Source: Nemertoderma westbladi (taxonomy: Eukaryota; Xenacoelomorpha; Nemertodermatida; Nemertodermatidae). From it: a stretch of 64,000 nt of DNA. Of this stretch, positions 10,601 through 22,489 are shown piece by piece; within the stretch, counting starts at the first letter, position 1; each line of letters opens with the position of its first letter. Below the pieces are notes generated by a model. That model was not told the DNA's origin and did no database searches. It was given only the letters and a program-made list of their open reading frames with translations. The stretch lies in contig JAUCBJ010006248.1 of assembly GCA_032718475.1 (NCBI GenBank), positions 1-64,000 on the forward strand, read 5' to 3'. A program made the translations under genes and the position numbers.

Positions 10601-13600
10601 TTGGTTTCTAACTAAATTTGGACACATTTTATAACATTTGATGCATGCAGGAAGTTCTTTATTGAGTCATTGATCGTTCATTAATGTGTTATATTGTTAT
10701 TAAATTTCATTGTGGTGCATCTCGGGTTTGGGAGGTGGCTAGGTGACAGACGTATGCTAGGTTTACTAAGTACCGGTACCTGTAGGTCCATTTTACTTCC
10801 AAACCCCCACTATCAGACTTAGATTACTATTAACCGTCGTTGTTCCGTTGTTTGGTGAGCGATTACTCTATTTGAGTTGTCAAATATGCCCCCCAAACTT
10901 ACTCTTGATGCAATCATGGATTCTCTATCTGCCTTAACCCTATTACCACTGCGGTGGGGGGGGGGGGCGATTCGGCCCACCCACTATATTTTTGTAATCG
11001 TCCAATGAAATCCTACAAAATTTGGGCTGTTGGAGAAACAACTATAGATGAACACTACCAAACCTTAACAAGTTAAAATTTCATAAGCAGGGAATCATAA
11101 TTTTGATGAAAAATAAAAGTAGTCCCAGGACAAAATTACAAAATTTTTCGTTTTCTGAAAGCTAATAGTGTGGCAGTGTTGGCTAGATTTAGTAGGTTTT
11201 TCAAGATATTCTAACTTTTACCGAAACTTTTGTAAAAAAAGATGATGCCATATTTAGATTGTAGGGAAATAAAAAGAGGCGGGTCGGCAATTTTTGTAAA
11301 TGAAAATTATGAAGTTAATCAAAGGCCTGACTTACGGGTCGAGGGTTTGGAAAACGTGTTTATTGAGATCAAATGCACAAGCAATGCAAAACCCTTAATT
11401 ATTGGAACTATTTACAGAACTGGAGCAATTAAATTTGCATGTTTTTTAAACTCTTTAGTAGCAAATTTGTCAAAAACGTGTGAACTTATTGAAAAATATT
11501 TGCTAAGCACGTGAATATACAATTTTATTAAATTCCTTCGGTTTTCTCCAGTTAATAACAACGGCTACTAGAAGAGTTGAAGGCTCAGACGATTCATTAA
11601 TTGATCACATTATAACAAACATAACAACTTACTTTACAACCGCAGGCACAATCTTAGCTCAAATTGGTACATCGGATCACTTACCTCGCTTTTCAATTTA
11701 TAGAAACTATTCTTGCCAATTTTCAGACCCAACACACTATACCATTTTTGATTACTCAAATTTTAAGGCCGATAAATTCATAAAAGATATTAAACTGGAA
11801 AGCTCTTGGTCTTACAAATCCAGTTTAATACCAGATAATGAAAAATTTTATAAATTTTATGTAAATCTAGAAAACATTTGTTCGAATAGTGTAACCAAAA
11901 AAAAAATAAGTCAACGCAATTCCCCCAAAACACCCTGGATAACCACCTCTTTAATAAAATGCTCCCGCAAGAAGAATACATTATACCGAAAATATTTAAA
12001 AAATCCCACAACAGAAAACTCAAATAAATTAAAACATATCGTAATGTGTACACCACAAACTCACATTATTTTTTTACCTCATAAACACCCATTATAAAGT
12101 TCAGTTCGCAGTTTGTGGATAAATATGAATACGGATGTATGCAGTAGTATACTGGTGTTCTCCTTGGAACCAAAGACCACCCCGCAGAATGGCCCCATTT
12201 TTCTATAAAGACACAGAGTCAGTAGACAGAGTGCTGTTAACCTTTGTAGAAATACTATGACCGACCTCTGTATTACTATCCGGGACCAAGGACTGTGTTG
12301 TCACATTGAAACAAACCATTGAGTCTGTAGCGGTGGTTGATGGTTGCATCTGTTACTTAGGTTTGGGCAAACTGATATTGGAATGGTAAGAAGGTTTCTA
12401 GGAATCTAAGTAAGAAGGAATGTAGGAACAGATGTAGGAATGTATGTAGTAAGTAGTGGATATAGGAACGGATCTAGGAACACATGTCATAACAGATTTA
12501 TGATTGAAAGTAGGAATGGATGTTGTACCAGATTTTCTAGTAGATGTTGAAGCGGATGTAGGAATTGAAGCACGAATGAATGTAGAAGTGTATGTAGTAA
12601 TGGACGTTGGATCAAATGTTTGAGAACAGTTATAGAAACATATGAAGACTTTTACTCAAACAACATTTTCTTTAACAAAATATTATTTTCTATTAAATCT
12701 ACAATTTTTTTACACTATTTTGTAAATGATTGTTAATGACTATACATTATTTTTTTAATTGTAGACTTCATTCATTGACACCATTCATCCCCACTAACAA
12801 CCATCCCTCTGATAACCCACCATCTTTTAACTAACACCATTCAGCAAACCCACTAACAACACCACCATCATCCCACCAACATCCCCCCTAATCCACGATC
12901 TTCTAACTGACACCTTTCTTTAATTAGATATATTTTATTTTGCGACAGACTGTATTTGAGTTGATTACCGGTACCATCATCTGTAATGACTTCTCTGACA
13001 CCCACCTGGGAACCTTCAATTTCGTCCAATAAAATTTCAATATAGCATGCTGGTCATGTCATTGTTGGTTTGTTTGGTGTTTGGCACTTTAACATCTACT
13101 TTAAATCTCATATTCATAATTTGCGATTATCCACCCTCATAATGATTTGAAAATTCAGGTTTTGGAAGCTTCTAAACGCTGCAATGGACACTGCTCTCAC
13201 TGTAGCAATGATGGTGGATCTATGACAGTTAATGAACGATGGTGTCAGGACGAAGAGGAATGTGATTGTGACCCATCTACTCATGTTGTCTGTAACGCTC
13301 ACTACACACCAATATTATGTCGCCTAATATCAGATACTGATGCAAAATGCGGTTTGTGTTATTTCAATGAATAATTATATTTTAATTTTAATGAATAATT
13401 GGATAAATGTCTCTATCTAGTTTAAATGAAGTTGTAGAGCTGAGCTCTCGGTAACAACAAAAAACAAAATGGGACCTGAAGGCTACAAAGATCACAATAT
13501 TTATTGACGGCAAATTTGGAGGTTCCGTCCGCACATTTATTCATTGGATGGTGGTCTTGGTCACCATGTAGAGTGTTTGGGTAGACTTTTGTTTAATAAT

Positions 13601-16600
13601 CTTGGATTCGTATATCAGATTCACATGTCCATGTGCAAAAAGACGAGGCATCATGGTCTGCATTAAATGTGTGAGAATATCTCCGAGAAGCATATAGTTG
13701 AGTCTGTTCTGCTTTTATTAACTTTATAAGGAAGCGCGTGCACTGAAAAAAAACAGAACCCAAGTTATTTACTAATTTAAAATGCGGTTTATTTTATTTG
13801 GACTTACACTTTATATCCAGTGTTTTTTTTTATACAGAAACTGCCATTTTTTTGCAAACGAAAACCCCAGGGTTTCTTAAAAGGCAAGAATACACAGTTA
13901 ATATGAAAAAAGTGTGTTTTATAAAACATTAACCAGCAGTATCTCTTAAAGTGGTATACTGGCATTTTAGCCTTTTTATCATAATAATATGTTGTTCATA
14001 GCTCATTTCATTAAAACCATTAATAAGACCATTAATTAATAAGATCTAGGTTGAAAACCTGGGTTATTACATACAACCTACAGTTTTAATATACACAGTT
14101 GTTAGTACAAAACAATCGATGTATGCTTATATTCTTATACTGTAACATATAATGTAAAAAGTTCACTAGAAAGCCAGCAAGCTGGCTATAAGAAGACCGT
14201 CATAGACAATTAAAATGAAATAAACAGTCAGTATTGCAAAATAACAATTTCTGTGTTAAATTGTATTATAGTGCTCATCTGCGATTATAGTGATAACGTG
14301 GTTTATAGTGATCAGATTAAAATGGCCATCTTAAAGTAGTATATCGTTTAGCAGTACATCAATATATAATAGAACACACATACAAATAATATTCGATTGT
14401 AAACAGTATTATCGCACATATAAGATGCAGTTCCAAAATCACCAAAAAATTCAACTGTTCTCGTTGCGTTCGTCATGTTTTGTATTTAAATATATTTCTT
14501 AAACGCAGACTGACGATCTTTATAATAATAATAACTAGGGATGCGATCAATATGTGAAGCCAGGTGGTTTATATAATAATATAGTCAACGCAGTACTCGT
14601 CTTCATTATATGCCTCGTTGCGCTCGTCGCTCGTCCCGTTTTGTCATCAAATATTTTTCTTAAACGCAGACTGACGACCTTTATACAGTTATAACTATGC
14701 GAAGTTTCGAAACTGTGCGAGTAACTGCTGATACATCTATGTGCAGATGAGTGTGATACAACACCAACGCATTGTATGCCGATGTAGTAATATGGGTATT
14801 GAAATAATATTAAATCAATGTAAGCTCTTAAAGCTGCAGCGAAAAATTGTAGCTAATTTCCTAGGATACATAAAAAATAATAATTTTTACTACTTTGCAG
14901 GAATTCAATTAAAAAATAACCAGACAAATACATTGTGGAATAAACTATTTCAGATATAAGCCTACACAACAGCCATGCCATGGATAGTTATTATATTGAT
15001 TGTTATTATATATGTCATTTACCTGAGATAGCAATACAACATTTATAGTACAGTGATACAGGCAGGGTATGCATGGTGGGATTTAAAGAATGCTGTCTGG
15101 GCCGCAATAGCAATACTGCTGCCTATTACAGTACAATTACGTATGTCGCAGTGTCCGAGTGGATACGGGGCCTGAACTGCTTACACAATAGTGTTTGGTG
15201 GTGCAGGTTCGAATCCGACTAAAGGCTGTAGAAATTTCGCACTGTTGTTTCCCTAGGCAAGACACTTTAGATATTAGTACCTACGCCAACCCAGCGGTAT
15301 AATGGGAACCTGGCTTTGCTGGGGTAATGATAATAAAAGCGCTTTGAGTATGCTGAGCGTAGAAAAGCGCTATATAAATAACTAATATTATAATATTATT
15401 ACAGTACAATTCCCCTCTCTGGTTAGGCTACAGCAACAACTCCCAGCAGCTAGCAGCTCCACACCAGCAGAGACTATGTTGACCATCATCATCTATTTCT
15501 TCATTTTCTATCATCATCATTGAGTCTATGGCAATTTTCGAGTTATAAAGCTATATTTCGAAATAAAAAAAAGTCACTTTGATAATTATTTTCGAAACTT
15601 GAATTTCCACATCCTGGGGTTGAGCTGCGTCGATTGATATAACTTTCAATGACGGACGAACTATAGCTTCGGAGGAGTTCACCCGATATAGATAGATACA
15701 TACATAGATCGTGAATACTTTCACAGTAAGAAGTCCTAACGGTCTTCTAATAAACACAGTTCAGCATCAAGCCATCCTAAAATCGAAAAAAGTACCAACC
15801 AATCCGAAAACAATCTTGAGAGTTCCTGGTCTGGTAGGGTTGGATTGATGAGAGTTGCTGCAATAGAGATAGAAAATCACGTTTGCTCATTCATGTTTGC
15901 TGTCATTATGGATCAACAACTGTCTTTATTGTTATTTGGACATGTCGATTGGCAGCTTTTTCCAAACTCCCATCCTCAAGCCCTGATGCATTATCAGAAC
16001 TTATACCCTCACCACAGTATTCCCAATGGACTGGTCACAGCCATTTTTAATGGGTGAACAATGTTTTTTTGCATGACATTCAGGCCGGCCCTCTTTTTCT
16101 TCCTGCAATTGGTAAACAACAGACTTAAACTTGAGATGTGTATGAGAAAAACATAATTATGGATAAACGGAACACACAAATTTAGCGATAAAACCATCCT
16201 TGGATATATTGCATTCCTCAAGGAATCGAGAAATGGCCTTACTTACATTCAGCATGAATCCCCCACCCCATAATGGAATCATTCCAAGCAAACACCAGTC
16301 AAATGACCGGAATGCATACTTTTTACCCGCTTCCCAAGTAATGTTCCTATCCATTTAAGTGACTTCCAGATTGACTTGAAGAATTGCACACTGCACCACT
16401 GGCCCATGTGAGGATTGAACCCACGACCTATGGGAGATGTGAATTCAATGCAACCACTACACCAAGGTGGAACCTGTGTGTTAGTGGGGTTGTGTGTGCG
16501 TGTGTTTGTGTTAGTTAATGTTGTAGTTACAATACATGTGAAATGTTTTTTCTGCATAACTGTTCCAGTCAGTAACAACCTATATTTTTTTCAAACAACA

Positions 16601-19600
16601 ATTATTGGAAAATCATTTGTTATTCTGGAAAATTCTTTAACATTTACAGCTGATACCAGCAATAATATACTGTGATCTGTGCTATTTGGCTATTGATTCT
16701 CATTTATTGTTTTGGATAAGAATAAAAGATTGACCAAAATACCCAATAATGATGCATTATTATGGTTTGAGTGTATGTGCGTTTATTTGGTAATCGATAT
16801 ATGATTCTCTGTCATTTTGTCCTAGGGTCCTAGTCCTCTTGATTAGGTCTTGCACCATTCTCTCTGGGATAATATGTGGAACTTTTGTTATGTGTGTAAA
16901 AACCTCACGTTTACATTTCAGAATAATGTTGTAATGTAGTCTTTAGAAAGTAGAAGATGGAATAGATCACATTTGCATTTTTATCATATTTTGTTTCAAT
17001 ATTATATCTTTCTTTTTTCACACAACATTAGATTGCCATGGTCTGTTTGATACGGTTATGGAATGCAGTTCAGACATCGGAAGTCAAGATGTGTGTGCCT
17101 TATGTAATAATGGTATTGGTGAATGCCCTTCTGGTGAAGATGAAACTGAGCAATCTTGTAAACACCCAGGTAAGCAGGAAGTTATGTTTTGAGTGGGTGT
17201 GTTCTGGAAATGGTCTTTTATAAACGCTTTCAAATGTATAGAATATTACTTAAATTCCATAAACCTTGTGCCTCTACCAAGAGGTGTGCTTCCAAGAATG
17301 CATATCTTGTAAACCTTCTCATCTGTATCATAATTGTGATCATTTGCTAATTGAAGCATAATAGTATGACAGGTCATTTTAACATAAAATAATTAAATAC
17401 CGGCGGATGAAATATATTGTTATCTATTTTAGAAAACCGATTTCCTACTGTGATGGATACTTTACTACACATGTTTATTTATAAATACCTAGGCAATGCC
17501 TATTTGGTCTGTACAAAACTATATATTCGGTTCACTAACTATGTAATAAATATTTTGAATGAGTAGAGATATACTTTATATTTGAAATATTATCCTATAC
17601 ATTAATTAATTGTAAACAAATGGGAATGTGCCAGGATAAGCCTACCATCTATTTAGATTTACTAAAAAAATATCAAGACTTTGTTCTCCCATATCAATGT
17701 TTAAAGACACTCTCTGGAAGGTGTAACTTGTAAGGCAGCACTTGGTGTTGATACTCAAAGTTTTACAAACTAAAGATGAGTGCGACAAGCTATAAACTAT
17801 TTATTTTAATTATGCAGATGCTCAATGCGCCGATCTGGAAGATTTTGTAGATGACTGCGGAATTTGGGGCAACTTATTAGTACCGAGTGAATGCGAACGT
17901 AATCCCGTATATATGTACAATAATTGTGAAAGAACTTGCAGGGAGAGGGACGGTTCATGCATTGGCGATGAGAATGGTAAATTCATAGAGTAACAAATTA
18001 TTATAATTATTCTTGTTACGGGTAATAAGGCAGGGTGAAAAACTTTTTGTTTCCCCATTATTGTAGGGAATGGGATTAAACGCTACGCCTAATAACTACA
18101 CTTACACATACCAGTAGGCAGGTTAGTAAAGAAGCAGGTTACAGAGGAGGGTTGAGAAGGACCAAAACAAGCCTTCTTATACTATTTTTTAATTTAATTA
18201 TAATTTTATAGTTTTATACTATACTATTTTCTAGAACCTTTGTGCAGCGACTTGGTGGATTTAAATGGTGATTGTGATTTATGGGCTAATGTGTTTGAAC
18301 CAAGTGAATGTGAACACAATCCAATATGGATGATGGACAATTGTGAGAAATCTTGTCTGATTGCAAGTGGAGGTTGCCAACTGGAAATTGTTGGTGAGTG
18401 TAAGGTGCAGCCGTTTTTATTCTTTAATTTTTATTTATTAATTATATGTATGTATACTATGAGATGAATAAAATGTTTAAAATAAAATGATTTGTGTAAA
18501 AAAATACAATACATGAATGAAACTATTTACCAGTAAACACAGTATTATATATATTATTTTCTAAATATTATGTACAATTTGTAGGATGTGCTTGCAGCAG
18601 TTATGATATTCAGGATGTTGGCTATTGTCGAGGATTACAGATGAACCCTGCTACGGATTGCAGTACCAACGTTGCTTGGATGCACTCACAATGTGCCAAA
18701 ACTTGCGATTTATGTGATTGTAACTATGAAGGTTAGTATTGAATAAATTAACAAAACTGGCTGAAATATTGTTATATTACATTAGCAAAATATAAGATTT
18801 CACGAATTGTTAGATGGTGCCCTTTCCATACGCACTGTACATGTTTAGTCATAATTCGGTGGAATACATCTGTTAGTGCGGGTGTTTGAAAAAGGTAGAC
18901 TGGATACAGAAAACATGGACAATGGACAGACAAATCAGAAATGTATTATGCAAAGCAGTTTGTAGCAATTGGTCTGTCCACCTTTTTCAAGTTTTGCTTT
19001 CTTAGTTGGGAATAAGATGTGTGTTTGAAAAAGGAGGACTGGACACATGCACAAAAAACATAGATAATAGTCTGACCAATCAAAAACGTATTAAAGCAAT
19101 GCTATTTATTGGTGATTGGACTGTCCACCTTTTTCAGGTTTCAATTATCTACCTATCATGGGCATGCTGGAAGCAGCTGCATTAAGAATGCTGTCGGTGT
19201 CCTAGGCGTATCTACCCCCCCCCCCCGCGCAGATTGCCCCCCCTATAGACTTACAGTATAATACTGTTCTAGTAGGTCTAGCGTACCCCTAGTCTTTAGC
19301 AACTTTACGAATCTTCAAAGACCAGTAATGATCATGCAATGTCTTTAGTATGTCTGCAAAGATCATAATGCATTGTAAACCTGTCAAGAACATAACATTA
19401 TCTTGTTAAGATCATGAAAGACTGGAACCGGAAAGTGAACATTTTAAGTTATCTTATTCTCTTAATTTATCTTATGATGCATATGGACAACTTAAAAATC
19501 CTCTAGTAACATTACAAAGTTATGATATTTAAGTGTGTGCAAAAATGTACTATGTAGATTTCATATCTGCAAAGATCATAACATGATCATAACAAGATCA

Positions 19601-22417
19601 TCAAAGTTTTGAACGGAATGGCGCACCTATGTTCATGTCTTAAATTGTATTTTATGAATGGTGCATGCAGTAATTGAAACATAAACTTGACATACAATGC
19701 CACCACTGGGAGCATGCGGTAAGGGAATAGTGGCTGAATGGGGTGGGGGGGTGATTGTGGAGAGAGAAAATAAGAAAATAACAGCACTTTAACTTGGATT
19801 TATTGGTTTATTTTTGTGGTTGGGTTAGTTGGTCAGGCCCAAACCCTAATTAAAACAGTCATTAACCCTATAACCTTAAAGTCCCGATGCTCTAATCTAA
19901 GAAATTTTGTGGAACTTAGGATCAAAAATATTTAAGGTTGGGGTTACATGACAGTTTTAATTAAGGTTTTGGGCCTCCATTTCCACTTTGAATTTGGGTT
20001 AGGGACCGCCACTCCCAAAATATGGGGACTTATTTACCTCCCTCGCTGCGCTCGGTCGTGTAATAACAGATCTCGGGATGAACGGTAAATAAAGCATATT
20101 ATATTTCCCTCACAGTACAATAGGTGCCGGTAGTTATTATAATTAACTTTATGCTGTAATGAGTTTGAATATTGACGTTCCAATATTGATGCTATCGCGT
20201 GGCTAGATAGATAGATATATTTATACATTATGTAAAAACAATAACAAATACACCAAACAATGTACCGGTATAAAGGTATTGTCCAACATAACATATAGGA
20301 TTACCCCTAAAGCTTTGCAGCTTATTTCCAAGGGGTCCTTTATGTTACTTTGTTACAAATACAATATTACACTACGCTAACCTAAAACCAATATGAAACG
20401 TAATTACACTATGTACATGTACAACTTTACCAAGAGCGTGACAATGTAGACTCAACGATAAAGATGTAATGTACAGAACAATTTATTATAAAACGTAATT
20501 ACACTATGTACATGTACAACTTTACCGAGAGCGTGACAATGCCCGACTATTATGCCCTATATTATTAAACTAGGCCTATTTCGACAACTTCGGTTGGTCA
20601 CAGTAAGTATGGGATAATAATAATGTGCAAATCAATCTGATTGGTCAATTCATTGCCTGTCTTTCTCAACCCAGTCCACCTTTTTCAAACACACATCTTA
20701 TTCCCAATTATGTAACTAAGAAAGCGAAACTTGAAAAAGGTGGACAGAGCAATTGCTACAAACTGTTTTACATAATACGTTTCTGATTGGTCTCTCCGTT
20801 GTCCATGTTTTCTGTGTCCAGTCCACCTTTTTCAAACACCCATAATAATAACAATAATAATCCATAAAATCCTTCTGAAATTTTTTGAAAAACGTGGACA
20901 GAGCTGCTATAATGTGCGAATCAATCTGATTGGTCAATTGGCATCATTGCCTGTTCTTTATTCTCAACCCAGTCCACCTTATTCAAATTTGAAAAAAGTG
21001 GACAACAAAGCTGAAAAAGGTGGACATGCTGAGTGACGCAAATCGCCCGTGATTGGTTTGTCCATTGTCCATGTTTTCTGTGTCCAGTCCACCTTTTTCA
21101 AACACCCCTGTTAGTGCTGTGTTTACAGATTATTGTCATCGGGTATCCTGGGGAAGGCTTTGTACAGCAACGTAAATGTAATACCTCAAAATACATCTAG
21201 CAGAAACACAATCGCAATGGTGTGATAATTAGGTCGGGGTCGTCGGAGTTTGATTATCACAGTTTAGTCTTTTTAAGGCTGTATGGGCTGAATGCCATCT
21301 AACTACCGCCATAAGTGTCATTATGCATGGTACATACATGTATTATATAACATAACATCCCTAAATACTGATTCCTTAAAGAACACAGACCTTTCTGGTC
21401 ACCAATGCAAAAGGTGTTCCCAATGAAAGTTTTATTAATAATGTATAAAACCACTCATTCACCCAAAACACCAATTATAAACCCAGAGATTTGGTTTCTT
21501 CGGCTCTTAGAACCCAGCATGGATTCCCCTATAGGAGTACTGATTCCACTGCTGCCCAAAATAATAGAACCTTGAGATTCCGATGTATTCTGTAGGACTT
21601 CCACACCCTGTCCGGAATATGTTGACCCTATATCAATGCATTTACAATTGTTTGCAGATTGCGTAGATGACGAGGACGAAAACGGTGGTTGTGGTAACTG
21701 GGCTTCACAAGGTAAGTTGAGTCTATGGCGTAAAATGAAAAATTAATCTAATTAAATTAACTAATATTGGTATAATAAAGGTGCACGTTACACAAGTGGT
21801 GTTTTCTAACCAAAACAATAAACAAAAGATTATTTCACTTGCAGACCATGTGCAACACTATCTGTATAAAGGCCCGTTCACTTCCCATGGAACGGTACAC
21901 CGCGTGGTGTACCACAGGTGCAGCGGTACACTGCTGACTGTGAACGACCCAACTGGTAGTTGTGCGCTAAACCACGCGGTTTACCGCAGCACATTTGAAC
22001 AATGTTAAACCAATTAATGTAATTTCCTGTTGAATTCACAATCAACAGACAGACAATCAGTTACCGCAACGGTACCGTTGGGTGTGAATGGGCTCCGGGT
22101 AGTGTACCGCTGGCTTACCGCTTCAATCCCGCCAGACTACTTTACCGCTCACGCACCGTTGGATGTGAACGGGGCTTTAGTTAACTAAATTTTGTGTGTA
22201 AAGCAACACGTTGCTGTCTGCTGGTTTTTCCTGCAAACGATCGGATTATGATAAAATGTTAACTGTATAAAATAACTTACATTATGGACTGTAATACTAT
22301 TGTTTTCTTTTAGGACTTTGTGTGAGCAACCCGCAGTATATGAACGACGTGTGTCAGACTTCGTGCCACACCTGCAATGCTTTGAAGGAGAAAAAATTGA
22401 ATCAGGCCGAAAAATAA
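7501..22417 (+). CDS. Gene 1: secreted CAP-domain protein with cysteine-rich and four ShK-type modules (exons 2-11)
   Basis: Ten exons join in one frame: 7501-7650, 8136-8364, 9438-9590, 13159-13351, 17032-17169, 17818-17976, 18235-18393, 18585-18731, 21658-21711 and 22314-22417. Each has an AG acceptor and GT donor, and together they give about 494 residues to the TAA at 22415-22417. Order: C-terminal two thirds of a CAP domain (GLGQNIHG; CGHFDQLML where the family usually has CGHYTQVVW), a CxxC-rich linker (exons 4-6), then four ShK-like six-cysteine modules (exons 7, 8, 9 and 10+11). The first exon, expected to carry the signal peptide and the HNxxR helix, is not visible; it lies left of base 1 behind LINE and Gypsy insertions or has been lost. 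CAP-ShK proteins are generally secreted and disulfide-rich; some relatives are venom or immune components, but no activity can be inferred here. The downstream paralogue is gene 2. Confidence 0.88.
8136..8364 (+). CDS. Gene 1 exon 3 (CAP domain, C-terminal half)
   Basis: Acceptor TTTCCAG before 8136, donor GTAAGT at 8365. It carries CGHFDQLMLQRL, the CAP1-like signature position, followed by IACARGATCNFLVCEYF (CAP2-like) and ends ETCLF. It is nearly identical to 31408-31633 of gene 2. Confidence 0.9.
8882..9216 (-). mobile_element. LINE 3' end fragment with (TAG)n tail, in intron 3 of gene 1
   Basis: Read on the minus strand: GGVSLVSPSLTLEQ, CFRREDQPVHNHVL and LRHILKDTGLEDADDLA, the same C-terminal block as at 4900-5070 and 26995-27290. 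It ends in a (TAG)n tail at 8882-8907 (TACTAC... on the plus strand). It is strongly 5' truncated, as expected of LINE insertions. Confidence 0.85.
9438..9590 (+). CDS. Gene 1 exon 4 (cysteine-rich linker)
   Basis: Acceptor TTTCACATAG, donor GTAAGT at 9591. It is 153 bp, phase 0 at both ends, with a CSACLDGRVCRDGLC cluster and an acidic end. It is about 95% identical to 62293-62445, exon 4 of gene 2. Confidence 0.9.
9955..10722. repeat. Long foldback element (inverted repeat, about 340-bp arms)
   Basis: Left arm about 9955-10293 and right arm about 10383-10722 are reverse complements over nearly their whole length, with an approximately 90-bp loop. Examples: GCACCACAATGAAATTT at the left outer end against AAATTTCATTGTGGTGC on the right, and TGCAGAAAATGTTAA against TTAACATTTTCTGCA at the inner ends. 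It contains the core GGTGTCTACCC shared with the foldback at 22490-22972. No coding capacity. It lies in intron 4 of gene 1. Confidence 0.85.
10950..11241. other. Intronic sequence with a poly-G run
   Basis: A run of about 13 G lies around 10957-10970, followed by unremarkable AT-rich sequence up to the LINE fragment at 11242. Confidence 0.4.
11242..12060 (+). mobile_element. LINE endonuclease fragment (CR1/L2/Jockey-like)
   Basis: Plus-strand reading has REIKRGGSAIFV, LENVFIEIKC and PLIIGTIYR, then after a gap SLIDHIITN and IGTSDHLPRFSIYRN. These are the conserved blocks of an APE-type endonuclease, including the C-terminal SDH motif. The linker PKTPWITTSLIKCSRKKNTLY follows near 11920-11985. 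RT motifs are absent, so the copy is truncated at both ends. It is a different LINE clade from the RTE-like copies. Intron 4 of gene 1. Confidence 0.75.
12390..12620. repeat. Degenerate tandem repeat, ATGTAGGAA-type units
   Basis: Repeated imperfect units around GATGTAGGAA/GTAGTAATGG. Weak periodicity and no coding potential. The rest of intron 4 (12620-13158) shows only AT-rich and C-rich simple sequence. Confidence 0.5.
13159..13351 (+). CDS. Gene 1 exon 5 (cysteine-rich linker)
   Basis: Acceptor AAATTCAG, donor GTTTGT at 13352 (non-consensus but in phase with the next exon). It encodes CNGHCSHCSNDGG, an acidic ECDCDPSTHVVC block and ends DAKC. It joins exon 6 through a split Asp codon. 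Reading through the donor gives a stop after eight residues (13374), so intron retention would truncate the protein before the ShK modules. Confidence 0.8.
15146..15400 (+). mobile_element. tRNA-derived SINE with deuterostome-type tail
   Basis: The head resembles a type II tRNA (Ser/Leu-like): GTCCGAGTGGATACGG as A-box region and CAGGTTCGAATCCGAC as B box (about 15208-15223). The body ends GCGCTTTGAGT...AAAAGCGCTATATAAAT and then AT-rich sequence. Such GCGCTATATAAAT 3' ends are shared by many deuterostome SINEs and related LINEs (established knowledge; exact family not determined). Confidence 0.8.
16385..16475 (-). mobile_element. 5' head of a tRNA-derived SINE (family of 30206-30480)
   Basis: Reverse complement of the first 90 bp of the SINE at 30206: GGTTCCACCT, GTGTAGTGG (A box) and GTGGGTTCAATCCTCAC (B box). 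The body is missing. Intron 5 of gene 1. Confidence 0.8.
17032..17169 (+). CDS. Gene 1 exon 6 (cysteine-rich linker)
   Basis: Acceptor ACATTAG, donor GTAAGC at 17170. 138 bp, phase 1 at both ends. It encodes DCHGLFDTVMECSSD and CALCNNGIGECPSG. All following introns are also phase 1, the pattern expected of exon-shuffled extracellular modules. Confidence 0.88.
17818..17976 (+). CDS. Gene 1 exon 7 (ShK-type module 1)
   Basis: Acceptor TTATGCAG, donor GTAAAT at 17977. 159 bp, phase 1-1. Pattern C-ADLEDFVDDC-GIW...SEC-ERNPVYMYNNC-ERTC...C matches the ShK six-cysteine layout, with the conserved NP-x-YM stretch before Cys4. Confidence 0.9.
18235..18393 (+). CDS. Gene 1 exon 8 (ShK-type module 2)
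   Basis: Acceptor TTTCTAG, donor GTGAGT at 18394. 159 bp, the same length and phase as exon 7. CSDLVDLNGDCDLW, SECEHNPIWMMDNC and EKSC show it is a duplicate of the preceding module. Confidence 0.9.
18585..18731 (+). CDS. Gene 1 exon 9 (ShK-type module 3)
   Basis: Acceptor TTTGTAG, donor GTTAGT at 18732. 147 bp, phase 1-1. CSSYDIQDVGYCRG, WMHSQCAKTCDLC retains the ShK ending (C-xxx-C-xx-C). Confidence 0.88.
18885..19136. mobile_element. Two adjacent MITE-like units with GAAAAAGGTGGAC termini
   Basis: Each unit opens TTTGAAAAAGGT(A/G)GACTGGA and closes GTCCACCTTTTTCA, that is terminal inverted repeats around a roughly 80-bp core (18885-18990 and 19024-19136). The cores share GAAAACATGGACAATG-type and AATCAGAAATG-type blocks. 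They lie in intron 9 of gene 1. Confidence 0.7.
19137..20395. other. Intron 9 sequence, poly-C run and AT-rich DNA
   Basis: A C run lies near 19215-19226. A short fragment at about 19158-19200 matches the LINE 3' end (GCAGCTGCATT...AAGAATGCTG). Otherwise low-complexity AT-rich intron with no supported exon. Confidence 0.4.
20396..20541. repeat. Direct repeat, about 95-bp period, two copies
   Basis: AACGTAATTACACTATGTAC...GAGCGTGACAATG occurs at about 20397-20447 and 20492-20542 with one or two differences. Confidence 0.75.
20674..21108. mobile_element. Cluster of MITE-like units, GTCCACCTTTTTCAAA termini
   Basis: Alternating GTCCACCTTTTTCAAA and TTGAAAAAGGTGGACA occur near 20674, 20730, 20824, 21008 and 21088, the same family as 18885-19136. 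The core with CGTTTCTGATTGGT and TTGTCCATGTTTTCTGTGTC recurs. It appears to be nested or tandem insertion of one family. Confidence 0.7.
21658..21711 (+). CDS. Gene 1 exon 10 (first part of ShK-type module 4)
   Basis: Acceptor TTTGCAG, donor GTAAGT at 21712. 54 bp, phase 1-1. CVDDEDENGGCGNWASQ supplies Cys1 and Cys2 of the fourth module, which an intron splits, unlike the other three. Confidence 0.85.
21867..22179. mobile_element. MITE of about 313 bp with 15-bp terminal inverted repeats
   Basis: Starts TAAAGGCCCGTTCAC (21867-21881) and ends GTGAACGGGGCTTTA (22165-22179), imperfect reverse complements. The interior is rich in ACGGTA/TACCG motifs with further internal dyads and has no coding potential. 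It lies in the last intron of gene 1. Confidence 0.75.
22314..22417 (+). CDS. Gene 1 exon 11 (last exon, end of ShK-type module 4)
   Basis: Acceptor TTCTTTTAG. It encodes LCVSNPQYMNDVCQTSCHTC, completing the ShK module, then a Lys/Glu-rich tail and TAA at 22415-22417. An AATAAA overlaps the stop codon (22413-22418); whether it serves as poly(A) signal is unclear. Confidence 0.9.
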
Positions 22418-22489
22418 AACTGTACATTGCACAAATTGTGGATTAAATAATTACGGACTACTGCTAAATGTATTTACTACTGTAGCTCT

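Larger units (their letters stand above)
13352..17031 (+). other. Intron 5 of gene 1, with direct repeats and SINEs
   Basis: AT-rich intron. Two direct copies of a segment containing TTAAACGCAGACTGACGA lie near 14460-14540 and 14613-14700. Two SINE segments inside it are listed separately. No supported exon is seen; short open frames at 14741-14959 and 15845-16057 lack family resemblance and splice context. Confidence 0.5.

Noticed and set aside
13159-13374. Exon 5 of gene 1 as a terminal exon ending at 13374
   Set aside because: The GT at 13352 gives an exact phase match to the next exon, and the downstream cysteine-rich modules follow in order; the read-through stop would be an intron-retention product.
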